Shown: one piece after another, positions 9,320-18,467 of the stretch | Layout: the number at the start of each line of letters is the position of its first letter | Position numbering within the stretch: position 1 is the stretch's first letter | Assembly: GCA_900543165.1 (NCBI GenBank) | Contig: UQQQ01000002.1 | Location: forward strand, 1-64,000 | From: an uncultured Dialister sp. | GTDB lineage: Bacteria; Bacillota; Negativicutes; Veillonellales; Dialisteraceae | Direction: 5' to 3' | DNA length: 64,000 nucleotides | Notes under the pieces: generated by a model | What the model saw: only the letters and a program-made list of their open reading frames with translations | What the model was told of the DNA's origin: nothing | Database searches by the model: none | Made by a program: the position numbers and the translations under genes

Positions 9320-9532
9320 AACAACCCTGCTGTGCACGTGCGGCTTCATATTTTGAACCGATACCTTTATTAAGGGGGTTCAGAACTGCGAATGGAATCT
9401 ATGCCCTTCATGGGGACAGATGAAATTCACATGAGAGCACCCACCTGCAAATACGCAGACTCAAAATCCGGCTTTAACGACATGGTGGGGATTGAGATCA
9501 GATACCGTCAAGGAAACTTGGCGGTATTTTTT
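9320..9532 (+). ncRNA. ssrS: Candidate 6S RNA (RNA polymerase-binding regulator)
   Basis: A noncoding transcription unit of about 213 nt with a clear promoter and terminator. The ends can close as CAACCCT with GGGGATTG. On the 5' side, CTTCATATTTTGAACCGAT leads into the nested hairpin TGAACC / GGTTCA with ACCTTTATTAAGG inside. On the 3' side, CACCCACC, GCAGACTCAAAATCCGGC and GGTGGGG recall the 3' strand of Firmicute 6S RNAs. A long rod with an open central bubble is the 6S fold, which mimics an open promoter and sequesters sigma-A holoenzyme in stationary phase. The assignment is from memory of family patterns; the transcription unit itself is better supported than the name. Confidence 0.62.
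9503..9532 (+). terminator. Terminator of the 6S-like RNA
   Basis: TACCGTCAAG, loop GAAA, CTTGGCGGTA, then six T. Confidence 0.85.
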
Positions 9533-9540
9533 ATTGGAGT

Positions 9541-10285
9541 GATCGAAGGGGTGGAGGTTGTCTCCCGCAGCGGGATGGAAATGAATGTGAGATCGCCCGT
9601 TTTTTTGTATAGTCATCCCGAGCGTAGTCGATGGATATTTACGCCCTGGCGGTGTACTGCACGTATGAGGGAAAGAGAAAAACGCCTAGGTGCTGCTCCT
9701 CATCTCACGCTCGTCGCTTGAACGTTGTGCAAGGAAGATTTCTCGCTACGCTCGAAATGACGATATGGGGGAGGAGACCTTGCGAAGGGTCAGCGTTTTT
9801 ACATGCCAGCGGAGCAGCCCCTTGAAGAAGGGGCGCGCCGAAGGTGGAGGATAGACTGCCCCGCAGGGGCAGCCTTCTACGTGAAGGAATGAAATGAATG
9901 TGAGATCGCCCGTCCTCTCGTATCGTCATCCCGAGCGTAGCCGAGGGATCTTTTACGTCGCAGCGGTACTCTGTACTTATGAGGTAATGATAAAATCGCC
10001 TAGGTGCTTCGGCTGCTTCTCATCTGACGCTCTCCGTTTGACCGTTGTGCAAGGAAGATTTCTCGCTGCGCTCGAAATGACGAGGGGCGGGAGGACAGTG
10101 ATACGGGGAAGGGCATTCTCTCTTTTGGCTTCCCCCACTTTTTCTGCAAAACGCTCCTATTCCCTTAGAAAAGAACGCCTTAGGAATCCCCATTCCCCAC
10201 CGATGCTGTCTGCTTTTTCACACCGCCTCGCACCGCGTGGCAGTTCCATGGATTTCCTTAAAAACAAAAGGGTTTCCCCTCATTT
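9541..10285. repeat. Repeat block before the 3D-domain gene
   Basis: Two family B modules (9607-9771 and 9918-10087) flank one family C module (9801-9894). The two B copies share interior words such as CGCCTAGGTGCT and GTTGTGCAAGGAAGATTTC besides their arms. After 10090 the DNA is ordinary AT-rich intergenic sequence with no gene. Confidence 0.7.
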
Positions 10286-10314
10286 TTTACAAATTTGGTG
10301 AAAAATGGTAAAAT
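10286..10314 (+). promoter_or_regulatory. Promoter of the 3D-domain gene
   Basis: TTTACA at 10286-10291 and TAAAAT at 10309-10314, spacer 17, 27 bases before the ATG. Confidence 0.65.
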
Positions 10315-10341
10315 ACAGGAAGTTTATGGAGGTGATAATTC

Positions 10342-11607
10342 ATGCGTGCCATCTACAAATGGAGCTCGATCCTGGCGCTTTGGGTACTTGCCATGGTTCC
10401 GGCTTCTGCAGAAACATTGCACGCAGGGATGAGCGGGGACGATGTGACGGCCCTGCAGAATTCCCTGGTAGCGGCCGGTTATCTGGCCCGCACCGTGGAT
10501 GGAGACTATGGCTCCACCACAAAGGAAGCAGTCTATTTATTTCAGAAGGATAAAGGCCTGACCGCGACCGGCGAAGCCGATGATGCGACCCGAGATGCCA
10601 TTCGACGTGCCGAAGGCGCAGGCTATCGGAACGGTGGGGGCGTCGTGTATGCAGAAGGAAATCGCGGAGATGTGATCTCCGATATGCAGCAGCGCCTGAA
10701 AGCCGTCGGCTCTCTCAATGGCGACATCGATGGTGTCTATGGGGGAGATACCGTGAAGGCGGTGAAGGATTTCCAGAGATCCCGCGGATTTCCTGTATCC
10801 GGTGCGATCGATGAAGTGACCTACCGTGCACTTCGGGAGATCAGCGCAGGGACGCCGGCGCCTGTGGTGTCCTCGGGCGGGGAGTCTTATGGCGTCGGTG
10901 ACCGCGGCAGTGATGTGAAGACCATCCAGCGGAAGCTGAAACGCCTCGGCTATCTTGACGGGGAGGCGGACGGCATCTATGGCGGGCAGACCGAGGATGC
11001 GGTCACGGCTTTCCAGAAAGAGCAGGGGCTCTCCGTCACGGGCGGCGTGAACAGCGCGACCCGCACGAAGCTGAATGAAGTCTATGTGGCGCAGACAGGG
11101 GACTATATCCTCTCGGAAGGGGCCAGAGGAAAGAGAGTCATCCATCTGCAGAATCAGCTTCTTTTGCACGGCTACGATCCCGGTGTCGTTGACGGTGTCT
11201 TCGGCGCCGGTACGGCAGATGCCATCCGCAGGCTGCAGGATGAGACAGGCCTTGAGACCACCGGTGTGGCAGATGAAGATGTCTGGGATGCTTTGGACAA
11301 TGCGCCCTATTTCCGCGGCAAGTATACGAAGACCTATCACATGAGATCGACGGCCTACACGCCTTATGACGGGGGTGGTGAAGGGCATACCGCTCTGGGC
11401 GGATTTGCCGGCAAGGGGCATGCCGCCGTCGATCCGAATGTCATCCCGCTGGGCAGCATCGTCTTCATCGAAGGCTATGGTTACGCCATCTGCGATGATA
11501 TCGGGGGCGCGATCCATGGAAATATCATCGATGTCGGCGTGGATACTCTCGAGCAGGCTTACCGGTGGGGGACGAAGAGCCGCGTCAAAGTGTATCTCGT
11601 AAGATGA
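10342..11607 (+). CDS. Secreted peptidoglycan-binding / 3D-domain protein
   Basis: A 421-residue exported cell-wall protein. A signal peptide (1-23, cut after ASA) is followed by four peptidoglycan-binding type 1 repeats at about 28-85, 106-166, 186-246 and 258-318. Each has the pattern G..V..LQ..L...GY......DG.YG..T..AV..FQ (for example VDGDYGSTTKEAV, IDGVYGGDTVKAV, ADGIYGGQTEDAV, VDGVFGAGTADAI). The C-terminal 3D domain (about 333-421) carries its aspartates in AAVDPNVIPLGS, CDDIGGAI and IIDVGVD, and resembles MltA/Rpf-like lytic enzymes. GGAGGTGA precedes the ATG. Probably a muralytic or wall-remodelling enzyme; the catalytic activity is inferred from the 3D domain. Confidence 0.88.
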   Translation: MRAIYKWSSILALWVLAMVPASAETLHAGMSGDDVTALQNSLVAAGYLARTVDGDYGSTTKEAVYLFQKDKGLTATGEADDATRDAIRRAEGAGYRNGGGVVYAEGNRGDVISDMQQRLKAVGSLNGDIDGVYGGDTVKAVKDFQRSRGFPVSGAIDEVTYRALREISAGTPAPVVSSGGESYGVGDRGSDVKTIQRKLKRLGYLDGEADGIYGGQTEDAVTAFQKEQGLSVTGGVNSATRTKLNEVYVAQTGDYILSEGARGKRVIHLQNQLLLHGYDPGVVDGVFGAGTADAIRRLQDETGLETTGVADEDVWDALDNAPYFRGKYTKTYHMRSTAYTPYDGGGEGHTALGGFAGKGHAAVDPNVIPLGSIVFIEGYGYAICDDIGGAIHGNIIDVGVDTLEQAYRWGTKSRVKVYLVR

Positions 11608-11926
11608 GTGACTGGTGGCTAGTGATTAGTGACTTGGGTTAGTGCTTTGGAGCAGGAAATACCGTGATTCTGTGTCGTATGGAATACGGGATTTCCTGTT
11701 TTTTGTTTTCGCTCGAAATGACGCGGGGGGCTCGTATCGTCATCGAAAGCGTAGCCCAAGGATCTTTTACATCGTAGCGGTACTCTGTACTTATGAAGTA
11801 ATGATAAAATCGCCTGGGTGCTTCGGCTGCTCCTCCTCTCACACTCTCCGTTTGACCGTTGTGCAAGGAAGATTTCTCGCTGCGCTCGAAATGATGATGC
11901 GAGAAGAAATATTGTGATAGAATAAT
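11608..11926. repeat. Repeat block between convergent genes
   Basis: Family D words at 11606-11640 and a family B module at 11731-11902, close in sequence to the copies at 9918 and 23368. A half B arm (TTCGCTCGAAATGACGCGGG) lies just upstream at about 11709. Confidence 0.65.
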
Positions 11927-11960
11927 AAAAAGCTTGAGACGCCATGTCTCAAGCTTTTTT
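11927..11960. terminator. Bidirectional terminator
   Basis: AAAAAGCTTGAGAC, loop GCCAT, GTCTCAAGCTTTTTT. It serves the convergent gene pair; the stop codon of the minus-strand regulator (11949-11951) lies inside its stem. Confidence 0.85.
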
Positions 11961-12776
11961 TGTGACTGGTATTTCCAGACGAAAGCAGCTAGCCCGTCCT
12001 TCGTCATCCAGACGTGGCGTGACGAGAAAGGGGACGTCGGGGGAAAGGGAGAGTGCCTGCATCGTGTTTTCGATGGTTGAAAGGACGGCACTCGGAAGAG
12101 GGAACTGCGGCGAAGGAAAGATGTAGGTCAGATAGAGTGCGGCGGGGAGGGTGAGGGGATTCTCCATTTCTCGGCTTGGCGCATGGGGCGAGATCAGCAG
12201 CAGGTGGTAGGCGTAGGGTTCGCACAAGGCGGCGAGCGTGTCTACGGCTGGGCTGACTGCGATTTCCAAATCTTTGTCGAAAAGGTGAGCGGCATACTCC
12301 GTGATGAGAAGGGCACTCTTTTGACAGGCATCTCGGAAAGATGTTTTGGCAGGGAAGAGGGGACTGCGCTGCATGAGGCGTACCGGCTTGGGAATCAGCA
12401 TGACCTGCTCCATGGGGTGGCTGCGGCTTTCCGTCAGATGACGGATTTTCCGCTTCAGGCTTTCGATATTGCTTTGCATGGCACGGATCGCTTCTTCCTG
12501 CTCCATGACTTTATCGGACAGGAGTTCGATAAGTTTACTGCGCGAAGGGTGCTGATTGAATACCCCCATCTCTGCGCCCGAAATATGAAGATTTCTGAGA
12601 GATAAGAGCTCTGCAAAGGGGAGGATCTGCGCTGTTTCATAGTATCGATAGCCTTTCTCGCTACGAAAGGCGGGAGAGAAGATCCCTTGATTGTCATAGT
12701 AGATGAGGGTCTGTTTATCGATGTGAAAGAGCCGTGCAAATTCCTGCGGCGTGTAGTGATTTTTTCCTTGCTTCAT
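11949..12776 (-). CDS. MerR-family transcriptional regulator
   Basis: A 275-residue protein. Residues 1-75 form a MerR winged helix (YTPQEFARLFHIDKQTLIYY, then GYRYYE), about 85-118 a dimerisation coiled coil (DKVMEQEEAIRAMQSNIESL), and about 125-275 a ligand-binding region resembling the GyrI-like/BmrR effector domains of multidrug-type regulators. The ligand is unknown. Upstream on its own strand CTTTATAAAG is a perfect palindrome followed by GGTATAAACT, possibly an autoregulatory MerR promoter with a long spacer. It stands alone, between repeat blocks, so its target gene is not apparent. Confidence 0.85.
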   Translation of the reverse strand: MKQGKNHYTPQEFARLFHIDKQTLIYYDNQGIFSPAFRSEKGYRYYETAQILPFAELLSLRNLHISGAEMGVFNQHPSRSKLIELLSDKVMEQEEAIRAMQSNIESLKRKIRHLTESRSHPMEQVMLIPKPVRLMQRSPLFPAKTSFRDACQKSALLITEYAAHLFDKDLEIAVSPAVDTLAALCEPYAYHLLLISPHAPSREMENPLTLPAALYLTYIFPSPQFPLPSAVLSTIENTMQALSLSPDVPFLVTPRLDDEGRASCFRLEIPVTKKA

Positions 12777-13410
12777 GAAACATGAGTCCCTTCTATGAGA
12801 AGTTTATACCTGCTATAGACTTTATAAAGACTGGATTAAAATCATGTCTATCATAGCATAGAGAGGAGAGGGGTTCAAGGCGGGGGGAGGAGAAGTGATG
12901 TGAGAGGAGCGTTTTTTCGTGTCGTTATTAGAAGCATCGCCCGGAGTATTCCGTTTATCGTTATCCCACGCTCGTTGTTTTACGGATGTGCAAGGAAGAT
13001 TTCTCGCTCCGCTCGAAATGACGATACGAGGGTATTCTCGTTTCGTTGTTTTTACTAGCGGAGCTTTTACATGACAGCTGAGTAGCCCCTTGAAGAAGGG
13101 GCGCGCCGAAGGCGGAGGATAGACTGCCCCGCAGGGGCAGCCTTCTACGTAGCAGAATGAAAGCGAATGTGAGATGAGCGTTACCCCGTATCGTCATCCC
13201 GAGCGGAGCCTACGGATCTTTTTCGTTTGCGGTATGCTTTCTATTGCACACACACGTTTGCATGAAACACCGTCATTCCAAGTCATGTGAAGTACGGTGT
13301 TTCCCGCTCGCCGCCTTCTTTACTTTGTTCGTTTGACCACGAACAAAAAAGATTTCTCGCATTTGCTCGATATGACGATAAGGGGGGAGGTGGCATTTCC
13401 ATTAAGAAAG
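12777..13410. repeat. Repeat block upstream of the methyltransferase
   Basis: Contains a degraded family B module (12918-13029), a family C module (13071-13162) and another B module (13186-13388) whose interior is the CACCGTCATTCCAAGTCATG type also seen at 2083-2255. No gene is seen. Confidence 0.65.
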
Positions 13411-13419
13411 ATTTTTTGA

Positions 13420-13451
13420 TTTCTATAAAAAGATACTTGACTTTATAGAAA
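13420..13451. promoter_or_regulatory. Operator-like inverted repeat upstream of the methyltransferase
   Basis: TTTCTATAAA (13420-13429) and TTTATAGAAA (13442-13451) are a perfect 10-bp inverted repeat with a 12-bp spacer. A TTGACT hexamer (13437-13442) lies in the spacer, as a repressor site over a -35 would be. A -10 is not clear (ATTACA 17 bases on). It heads the methyltransferase/TonB/ABC locus. Confidence 0.5.
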
Positions 13452-13495
13452 CTATACAGATTACACTTATTTTGTTCAAGATTGGCGGTGATAAG

Positions 13496-14329
13496 ATGCA
13501 GCAGCTGAAAAAGATCGACTTGGATGAGATCTGGCAGAAAGAACAAGGCTGGAACGCGAAGAGGAAATCTGGACGTAAATTTGATGACGAGGTAGAGCTG
13601 CGATTCTGGGAAGACCTTGCACCACATTACGCAGAGCGCTTCAACCTCTATCGGGATGTGTACGGGCTTGGAGACTGGATCCGTGAGAAATTCGGAGAAA
13701 ATCAGCGCATCTTAGATGTGGGCTCAGGATGCGGTAATTTCACCATTCCTATGGCGAAATACAGCCGGGACATACTCGCGGTTGATTTCTCACCAGCCAT
13801 GCTCCGCGAGCTGACGAAGTCCCTTCAAAGGGAAGGCCTCACGAATGTGAAAACTGTCCGCTCGAAATGGGAAGACTTCGAAGAGCCTTACGATGCGGAC
13901 TACGTCCTCTCTGTCAATTCCTTATACCGCGTATGCTATATGAGGGAAGCGCTCGAAAAGATCGCCCGCTACGGGAAGAAAGGTTTCATCCTTGTCCGTA
14001 CGCTTCTGAAACCTTACCTGTATAGTCTCTATGATGAGCTTTCGCTGAATTATCGCCGAAACAACGACTACATGATGATGCCGATGATGTTCTGGAATAT
14101 GGGTATCCATGCCGAAGTCTCTTTCACGCACTATGATAAGGTGCTCCGCTATGCCGACTGGGAAGCGGCGGAGAAAGAAATGGTGGAGGATCTGGGCGAA
14201 ATGTCGTACTTGAATTATAATACCGAGCTTGAGCCGCTTTTCAAAGAGCGCGCTGAGCATGATGGGAATGGTTACGTCTGGCATTCGAAACGAATCGTGG
14301 AAGTGATCTCGTACTTTCGGGAATCGTGA
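13496..14329 (+). CDS. Class I SAM-dependent methyltransferase
   Basis: A 277-residue Rossmann-fold methyltransferase. Motif I is ILDVGSGCGNF (72-82), the acidic residue ending strand 2 is D97 in AVDFS, and LTNVKTVRSKWEDF marks the adenine-pocket region. ATG 13496 is chosen because GGCGGTGA precedes it; an in-frame TTG at 13472 is upstream. The substrate is unknown. It is followed by a TonB-dependent receptor and a Nik/Dpp-type ABC importer on the same strand. From memory, methyltransferases of this type often accompany such importers, suggesting a role in making or modifying a chelator or in handling the imported compound. That role is inference. Confidence 0.8.
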   Translation: MQQLKKIDLDEIWQKEQGWNAKRKSGRKFDDEVELRFWEDLAPHYAERFNLYRDVYGLGDWIREKFGENQRILDVGSGCGNFTIPMAKYSRDILAVDFSPAMLRELTKSLQREGLTNVKTVRSKWEDFEEPYDADYVLSVNSLYRVCYMREALEKIARYGKKGFILVRTLLKPYLYSLYDELSLNYRRNNDYMMMPMMFWNMGIHAEVSFTHYDKVLRYADWEAAEKEMVEDLGEMSYLNYNTELEPLFKERAEHDGNGYVWHSKRIVEVISYFRES

Positions 14330-14513
14330 AATATAGGTTCTATGGGTTTAATGGGTTCAATGGGGCTAGCCACTAATCCCTAATCCCTAGTCACTTATAC
14401 TGTTTTCTTTTCCCTGCGCGTGGAAACTTGGATACACGGCGCTTCGGGAATGGAATATATCTTATTTCATGCTGGCTATATGCTGGCGAGTTTTTTATCG
14501 AGGAGAGATCTTT

Positions 14514-16697
14514 ATGAGAAAAGGGAAAACGTTGTCGTGCCTCATCCTTGGAACTCTGGCTGCTGCCGGAATTTTAGGGGGGGGTACTGTCTTTGCAGAA
14601 GAACCTGCGGTGACGCAGCTCGCTGAAGTCGTTGTCATTGGTGACAGAAATAAGGAACGTGAAGTCCTGCCTGGCGATTTCGTCTACACCAAATCGCAGA
14701 CAGGTTTTTTGAGTGGAAAAAATACGCTGGACGTTCCATTTACGCAGATGAACTTTACCGAAAAAGCCATGGAAACATTCACTGGTCCGGATAAACCGAT
14801 GGATGCGCTTCTCGCTAATTCGCCATCTGTTCGTCAGACTGGATCGATCCTTCATGGCGACTTTTTCTTCCGCGGTCTTCGCACAAATGGTACGAATTTC
14901 TATGTGAACAATGTACCGGGCGTATTCACCCAGTTCAATACCCCCCTGTATCCGATCGAATCGCTGGAAGTTCTTTCCGGACCAAACGTAGGTATTTATG
15001 GTACAGGTGTACAGTATGAAACGACGAATCCGGGCGGCATTATCAGTGTGAAGACGAAGGTGGCTCCGGATGAAAGGGTACTCGACTACACGCAGACGAT
15101 TTCTGGCCGCGGTCTCTTTGGAGAATACCTTGACTATGGCGAACGTTTCGGGGACAAGAAGGAATGGGGCGTTCGTATCACGACAGAAAACCTCAATGGC
15201 AGAACGTCTGTCAAAGGGACGAAAATCAATGGACAGGGGATTTTTGCCAATATCGACCATACCACGGAACACGCGAAGGATAATCTCTTCATCGGCTATA
15301 GAAATCTGGACATTCAGGGCGGGCTGCGCTGGTTCATTCTTGACAGCGGTGTGACAAAACTGCCGGCAGTACCGAAAGGTTCGAACGATTATAGCTTTGA
15401 TGGTATGGTGAAATCGACCCATGGCTGGCTGATGACGTACAATCATGATCAGAAGTTTAATGAACACTGGGATGGGTTCTTCAACTTCGGGATGCAGAGA
15501 AATGATCTCGATCGTAACGTTATGGCGAATGGCGGCAGCGGCTATGTGTTAAAAGAAGACGGTACTTTGACTGTAACAGCTAAGCCAGGAGGGACGCCAC
15601 AGGAGTATTATTACTGGCAGGTGGGAACTACCGCACATTATAATACAGGGGATGTGAAGCATGACATTACCCTTTCGTATAATCAGGCATGGAGAAATCG
15701 AAAAAGTGCGTATAACAATGGCTCGAAGCTAACTATTGGTACTGGCGATCTTTACACAGGCATTCATCAGACATTGGCTGCACCAACTAAGTTTGATACC
15801 CGCTGGAATAATAAGACACGCGTCAAGAGTTATTCTTTGGTCGACTACATGACCTATGATAAATGGAATGTGATATTGGGTATTCATAAACATGAAGCTA
15901 CTTCCAACGCTTACAAGTATGAAGGAAGTGCGTCCAATACTTCTAAAGCGTCTAGAATAGAAAGAGTCAATACGGATGACACCAGCCCGACCTACGGATT
16001 GATTTACCATCCAAATGAAAATATGTCTATCTATGCGAGCCATTCCGAAAACTTTGACTGCGGTACGGGCGTCAACACCACATTTGAAAACTATGGTGAT
16101 GTTCTTCCGCCGCTCAAAACAAAGCAGAATGAAATCGGCTTCAAATACATGAAGAATGATCTGCTCTGGACACTGGCATACTATGACCTGAAACAGGATA
16201 ACCTAATTAGCGTCTATAAGCCAGGTTTTAGCAAACCTTTCCAGTCTAAAGACGGGGAAGCACGTCATAAAGGCGTAGAATTTTCTGTGAATGGCAAGCT
16301 GACTGACAAGTGGAATGTCTTTGGCGGTCTTTCCCACCTTGATGCCAAACAGGAAAAAACAACAAAAGGTCAGCTGGACGGTATTCGTGTCAACGGTACC
16401 AGCCAGTGGACGGCTGTCTTCGGTGCGGAATACAATCCGAATGAATCCTGGAGCATTCTTGGCCGCGGAATCTATACTGGCAAAACTCCAGTCATGAATG
16501 AAAAAGTCTGGGCGGGCGGCTATACCATTTTCGATCTGGGTGCTACCTATAAGACACACTTCGGCAAGACTCCGGCAGAACTCTCTCTGATGTGCAACAA
16601 CGTCTTCGACAAAGACTACTGGATGGTTTCTCGCGGAAATCAGGTCTATCTGTCACTCCCGCGCACCTTCACCTTCACAGCAAAACTCCACTTCTAA
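14514..16697 (+). CDS. TonB-dependent outer-membrane receptor
   Basis: A 727-residue outer-membrane channel. Signal peptide 1-28 (ends TVFA), then a periplasmic stretch, a plug domain (about 60-170, with LLANSPSVRQTGS, FFRGLRTNGTNFYVNN and NPGGIISVKTK) and a 22-strand type barrel ending in an aromatic residue (TFTFTAKLHF), the BAM signal. The plug and TonB-box-like EVVVIG after the signal mark an energy-coupled importer of the siderophore/metal-chelate receptor class. ATG 14514 follows AGGAGAG; an upstream ATG at 14469 would bury the signal peptide. It shows that the organism has an outer membrane. The adjacent ABC importer is its probable inner-membrane partner. No tonB/exbBD lie in the window. 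Confidence 0.93.
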   Translation: MRKGKTLSCLILGTLAAAGILGGGTVFAEEPAVTQLAEVVVIGDRNKEREVLPGDFVYTKSQTGFLSGKNTLDVPFTQMNFTEKAMETFTGPDKPMDALLANSPSVRQTGSILHGDFFFRGLRTNGTNFYVNNVPGVFTQFNTPLYPIESLEVLSGPNVGIYGTGVQYETTNPGGIISVKTKVAPDERVLDYTQTISGRGLFGEYLDYGERFGDKKEWGVRITTENLNGRTSVKGTKINGQGIFANIDHTTEHAKDNLFIGYRNLDIQGGLRWFILDSGVTKLPAVPKGSNDYSFDGMVKSTHGWLMTYNHDQKFNEHWDGFFNFGMQRNDLDRNVMANGGSGYVLKEDGTLTVTAKPGGTPQEYYYWQVGTTAHYNTGDVKHDITLSYNQAWRNRKSAYNNGSKLTIGTGDLYTGIHQTLAAPTKFDTRWNNKTRVKSYSLVDYMTYDKWNVILGIHKHEATSNAYKYEGSASNTSKASRIERVNTDDTSPTYGLIYHPNENMSIYASHSENFDCGTGVNTTFENYGDVLPPLKTKQNEIGFKYMKNDLLWTLAYYDLKQDNLISVYKPGFSKPFQSKDGEARHKGVEFSVNGKLTDKWNVFGGLSHLDAKQEKTTKGQLDGIRVNGTSQWTAVFGAEYNPNESWSILGRGIYTGKTPVMNEKVWAGGYTIFDLGATYKTHFGKTPAELSLMCNNVFDKDYWMVSRGNQVYLSLPRTFTFTAKLHF

Positions 16698-16711
16698 TAT
16701 ATATGTATAAT

Positions 16712-16740
16712 AATAGGCGGCCTTGCGGCCGCCTATTCCC
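16712..16740 (+). terminator. Hairpin after the TonB receptor gene
   Basis: An 11-bp perfect stem AATAGGCGGCC, loop TTGC, GGCCGCCTATT. The T-tract is poor (TTCCCC), so it may only attenuate read-through into the ABC operon. Confidence 0.55.
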
Positions 16741-16783
16741 CTATTGTCCAAAAGTGTTTCCACAAGAAAAGAGGTGAATCCCT

Positions 16784-18337
16784 ATGCGTATTTTCTTTCG
16801 CTATCTATCTCTCTTTTTCCTCCTGCTATTCCCGCTCGCTTTCGCGGGCTGCGGGGACGCGCCGAAGACGGGAGAGGAGAAAGAGATCGTGCTCGTGGCG
16901 GGCAGGGATCTTTCGCCGGGGGAGAAGGACCCCTACTACTCCACCGTGATCCTAAAGACTTGGGAGTCGCTGGTCGGGATTTCTGACGATGGGAAAGTCA
17001 TGCCGATGCTCGCCGAGTCTTGGGAGTCGAATGCGGAGAAGACGGAGTGGATCTTTCATCTGAAGAAGGGGGTGAAGTTCCATGACGGGGTTTCCTTCGA
17101 TGCATATGCGGCGCGAGAGAATATCTACCGCGTGACGCACATGGGCTACAAGCCATCTTCCTTCTATGGTTACTTGGTCTCGCGCATTTACCCGGGGCTT
17201 GTCCGTTATGAGGCGGACGATGACTACACGCTCCATCTGTATTTCGAGCGGCCTGTCCCCATGCTGATCTATCGCATGGCGGGCTGGGGGAGCGCGATGT
17301 TCAGTCCGGCTTCTTTTGACAGAGAAACGGGAGATTTCACGAAAATCGCAGCGGGCACAGGGCCTTTTCAGATCATTGACAGGAAGGCGGACGACTATAC
17401 GCTCCTCTCGCGCTTTGATGGATACCATGGCGAAAAAGCAAAGGCGAAGCGGATCCGTATCCGCGTGATCACTTCGGCGGAGGCGCGGTATTCGGCGATG
17501 CGTTCGGGAGAGGTGCAGGGGGTCTTGGATCTGGGCGGACTGACACCGATGATGGTGAGGGAGCTCATGCGAACGGGGGATTTCTCGGTAGACAGTGCGC
17601 ACTCGACGATTTCCCACTATCTTTCTGTCAATGGCGGCCGTTTCCCTTTCTCCGATGAACGCATGCGAAGGGCGCTCGATCTGGCCGTCGATAGGGAAAA
17701 GATCGTGAAATATTATTTTGCGGGATTCGGTACGCCGACGCGGAGCTTCTTGAATAGTACGAATCCTTTTTCGCGATCGGAGCCGCCGATCTATGATCCT
17801 GCTGAGGCGAAGGCACTTGCGCGAGAAGTGCTGGGGGATGCCCGGTGTGAGGTGAAATTCCTCCTGCCACAGTATGGCGCCGAGCGTTACCCTTACAAGG
17901 TCATTTCTGAATTTCTGCAGGCGGAGCTGAAGGATCTCGGGCTGGATGTCAAGATCGTGATGGTAGATGGTCTGACGTCAAGGAAAATGATGAAGGAAGG
18001 AGATTACGATCTCGCCATCGGGACGAGGGGGCTAGGAAATCTCGATCCGACTTCGCTTTTGAGAGAGTTCTTTCATAGCGATGGTGCGACGAATCTTGCC
18101 AGCCATTTCTGCTATGCCAATCCGAAAATAGATGCAGCCTTTGATGCGCTTACTCATACCTATGAGATCGAAGATCGGCAGGTGCTCTACCATGAGATCC
18201 GGAAAGAGCTTCTCCTCCATCCGGCGGTTATCCCGCTCTTGGAAGATGAGAATCTCGCTGTCTGTTCGAAAAAAATCACAGGCTATCATGCGGCTGTCTA
18301 TGGTATTACGCTGGACAAGGTGGCGTGGAAGGAGTAG
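16784..18337 (+). CDS. ABC substrate-binding lipoprotein, SBP family 5
   Basis: A 517-residue periplasmic binding lipoprotein of the nickel/dipeptide/oligopeptide class. The signal peptide ends in a lipobox-like AFAGC, with Cys23 to be lipidated. Family 5 hallmarks are LAESWESNAEKTEWIFHLKK and GVKFHDGVSFDAYAA near 65-110, GTGPFQI, and FPFSDERMRRALDLAVDREK in the second lobe. Size and order (SBP, two permeases, two ATPases) match NikABCDE and DppABCDF. Family 5 proteins bind peptides, nickel-chelates or metallophores; the proximity of a TonB receptor favours a chelate too large for porins, which is inference. Confidence 0.9.
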   Translation: MRIFFRYLSLFFLLLFPLAFAGCGDAPKTGEEKEIVLVAGRDLSPGEKDPYYSTVILKTWESLVGISDDGKVMPMLAESWESNAEKTEWIFHLKKGVKFHDGVSFDAYAARENIYRVTHMGYKPSSFYGYLVSRIYPGLVRYEADDDYTLHLYFERPVPMLIYRMAGWGSAMFSPASFDRETGDFTKIAAGTGPFQIIDRKADDYTLLSRFDGYHGEKAKAKRIRIRVITSAEARYSAMRSGEVQGVLDLGGLTPMMVRELMRTGDFSVDSAHSTISHYLSVNGGRFPFSDERMRRALDLAVDREKIVKYYFAGFGTPTRSFLNSTNPFSRSEPPIYDPAEAKALAREVLGDARCEVKFLLPQYGAERYPYKVISEFLQAELKDLGLDVKIVMVDGLTSRKMMKEGDYDLAIGTRGLGNLDPTSLLREFFHSDGATNLASHFCYANPKIDAAFDALTHTYEIEDRQVLYHEIRKELLLHPAVIPLLEDENLAVCSKKITGYHAAVYGITLDKVAWKE

Positions 18338-18467
18338 GGAAAAGTATCGGTGACAGATCGCCGCTTTCTTCCTATGAAATTTCTTTGTATGGCGTCTTGA
18401 CGGATGTATGTCCTTCTGCGCTTGGTATGGCCCTCGTGTCAGTGATTCACGAAAGGAGGCACATCTC

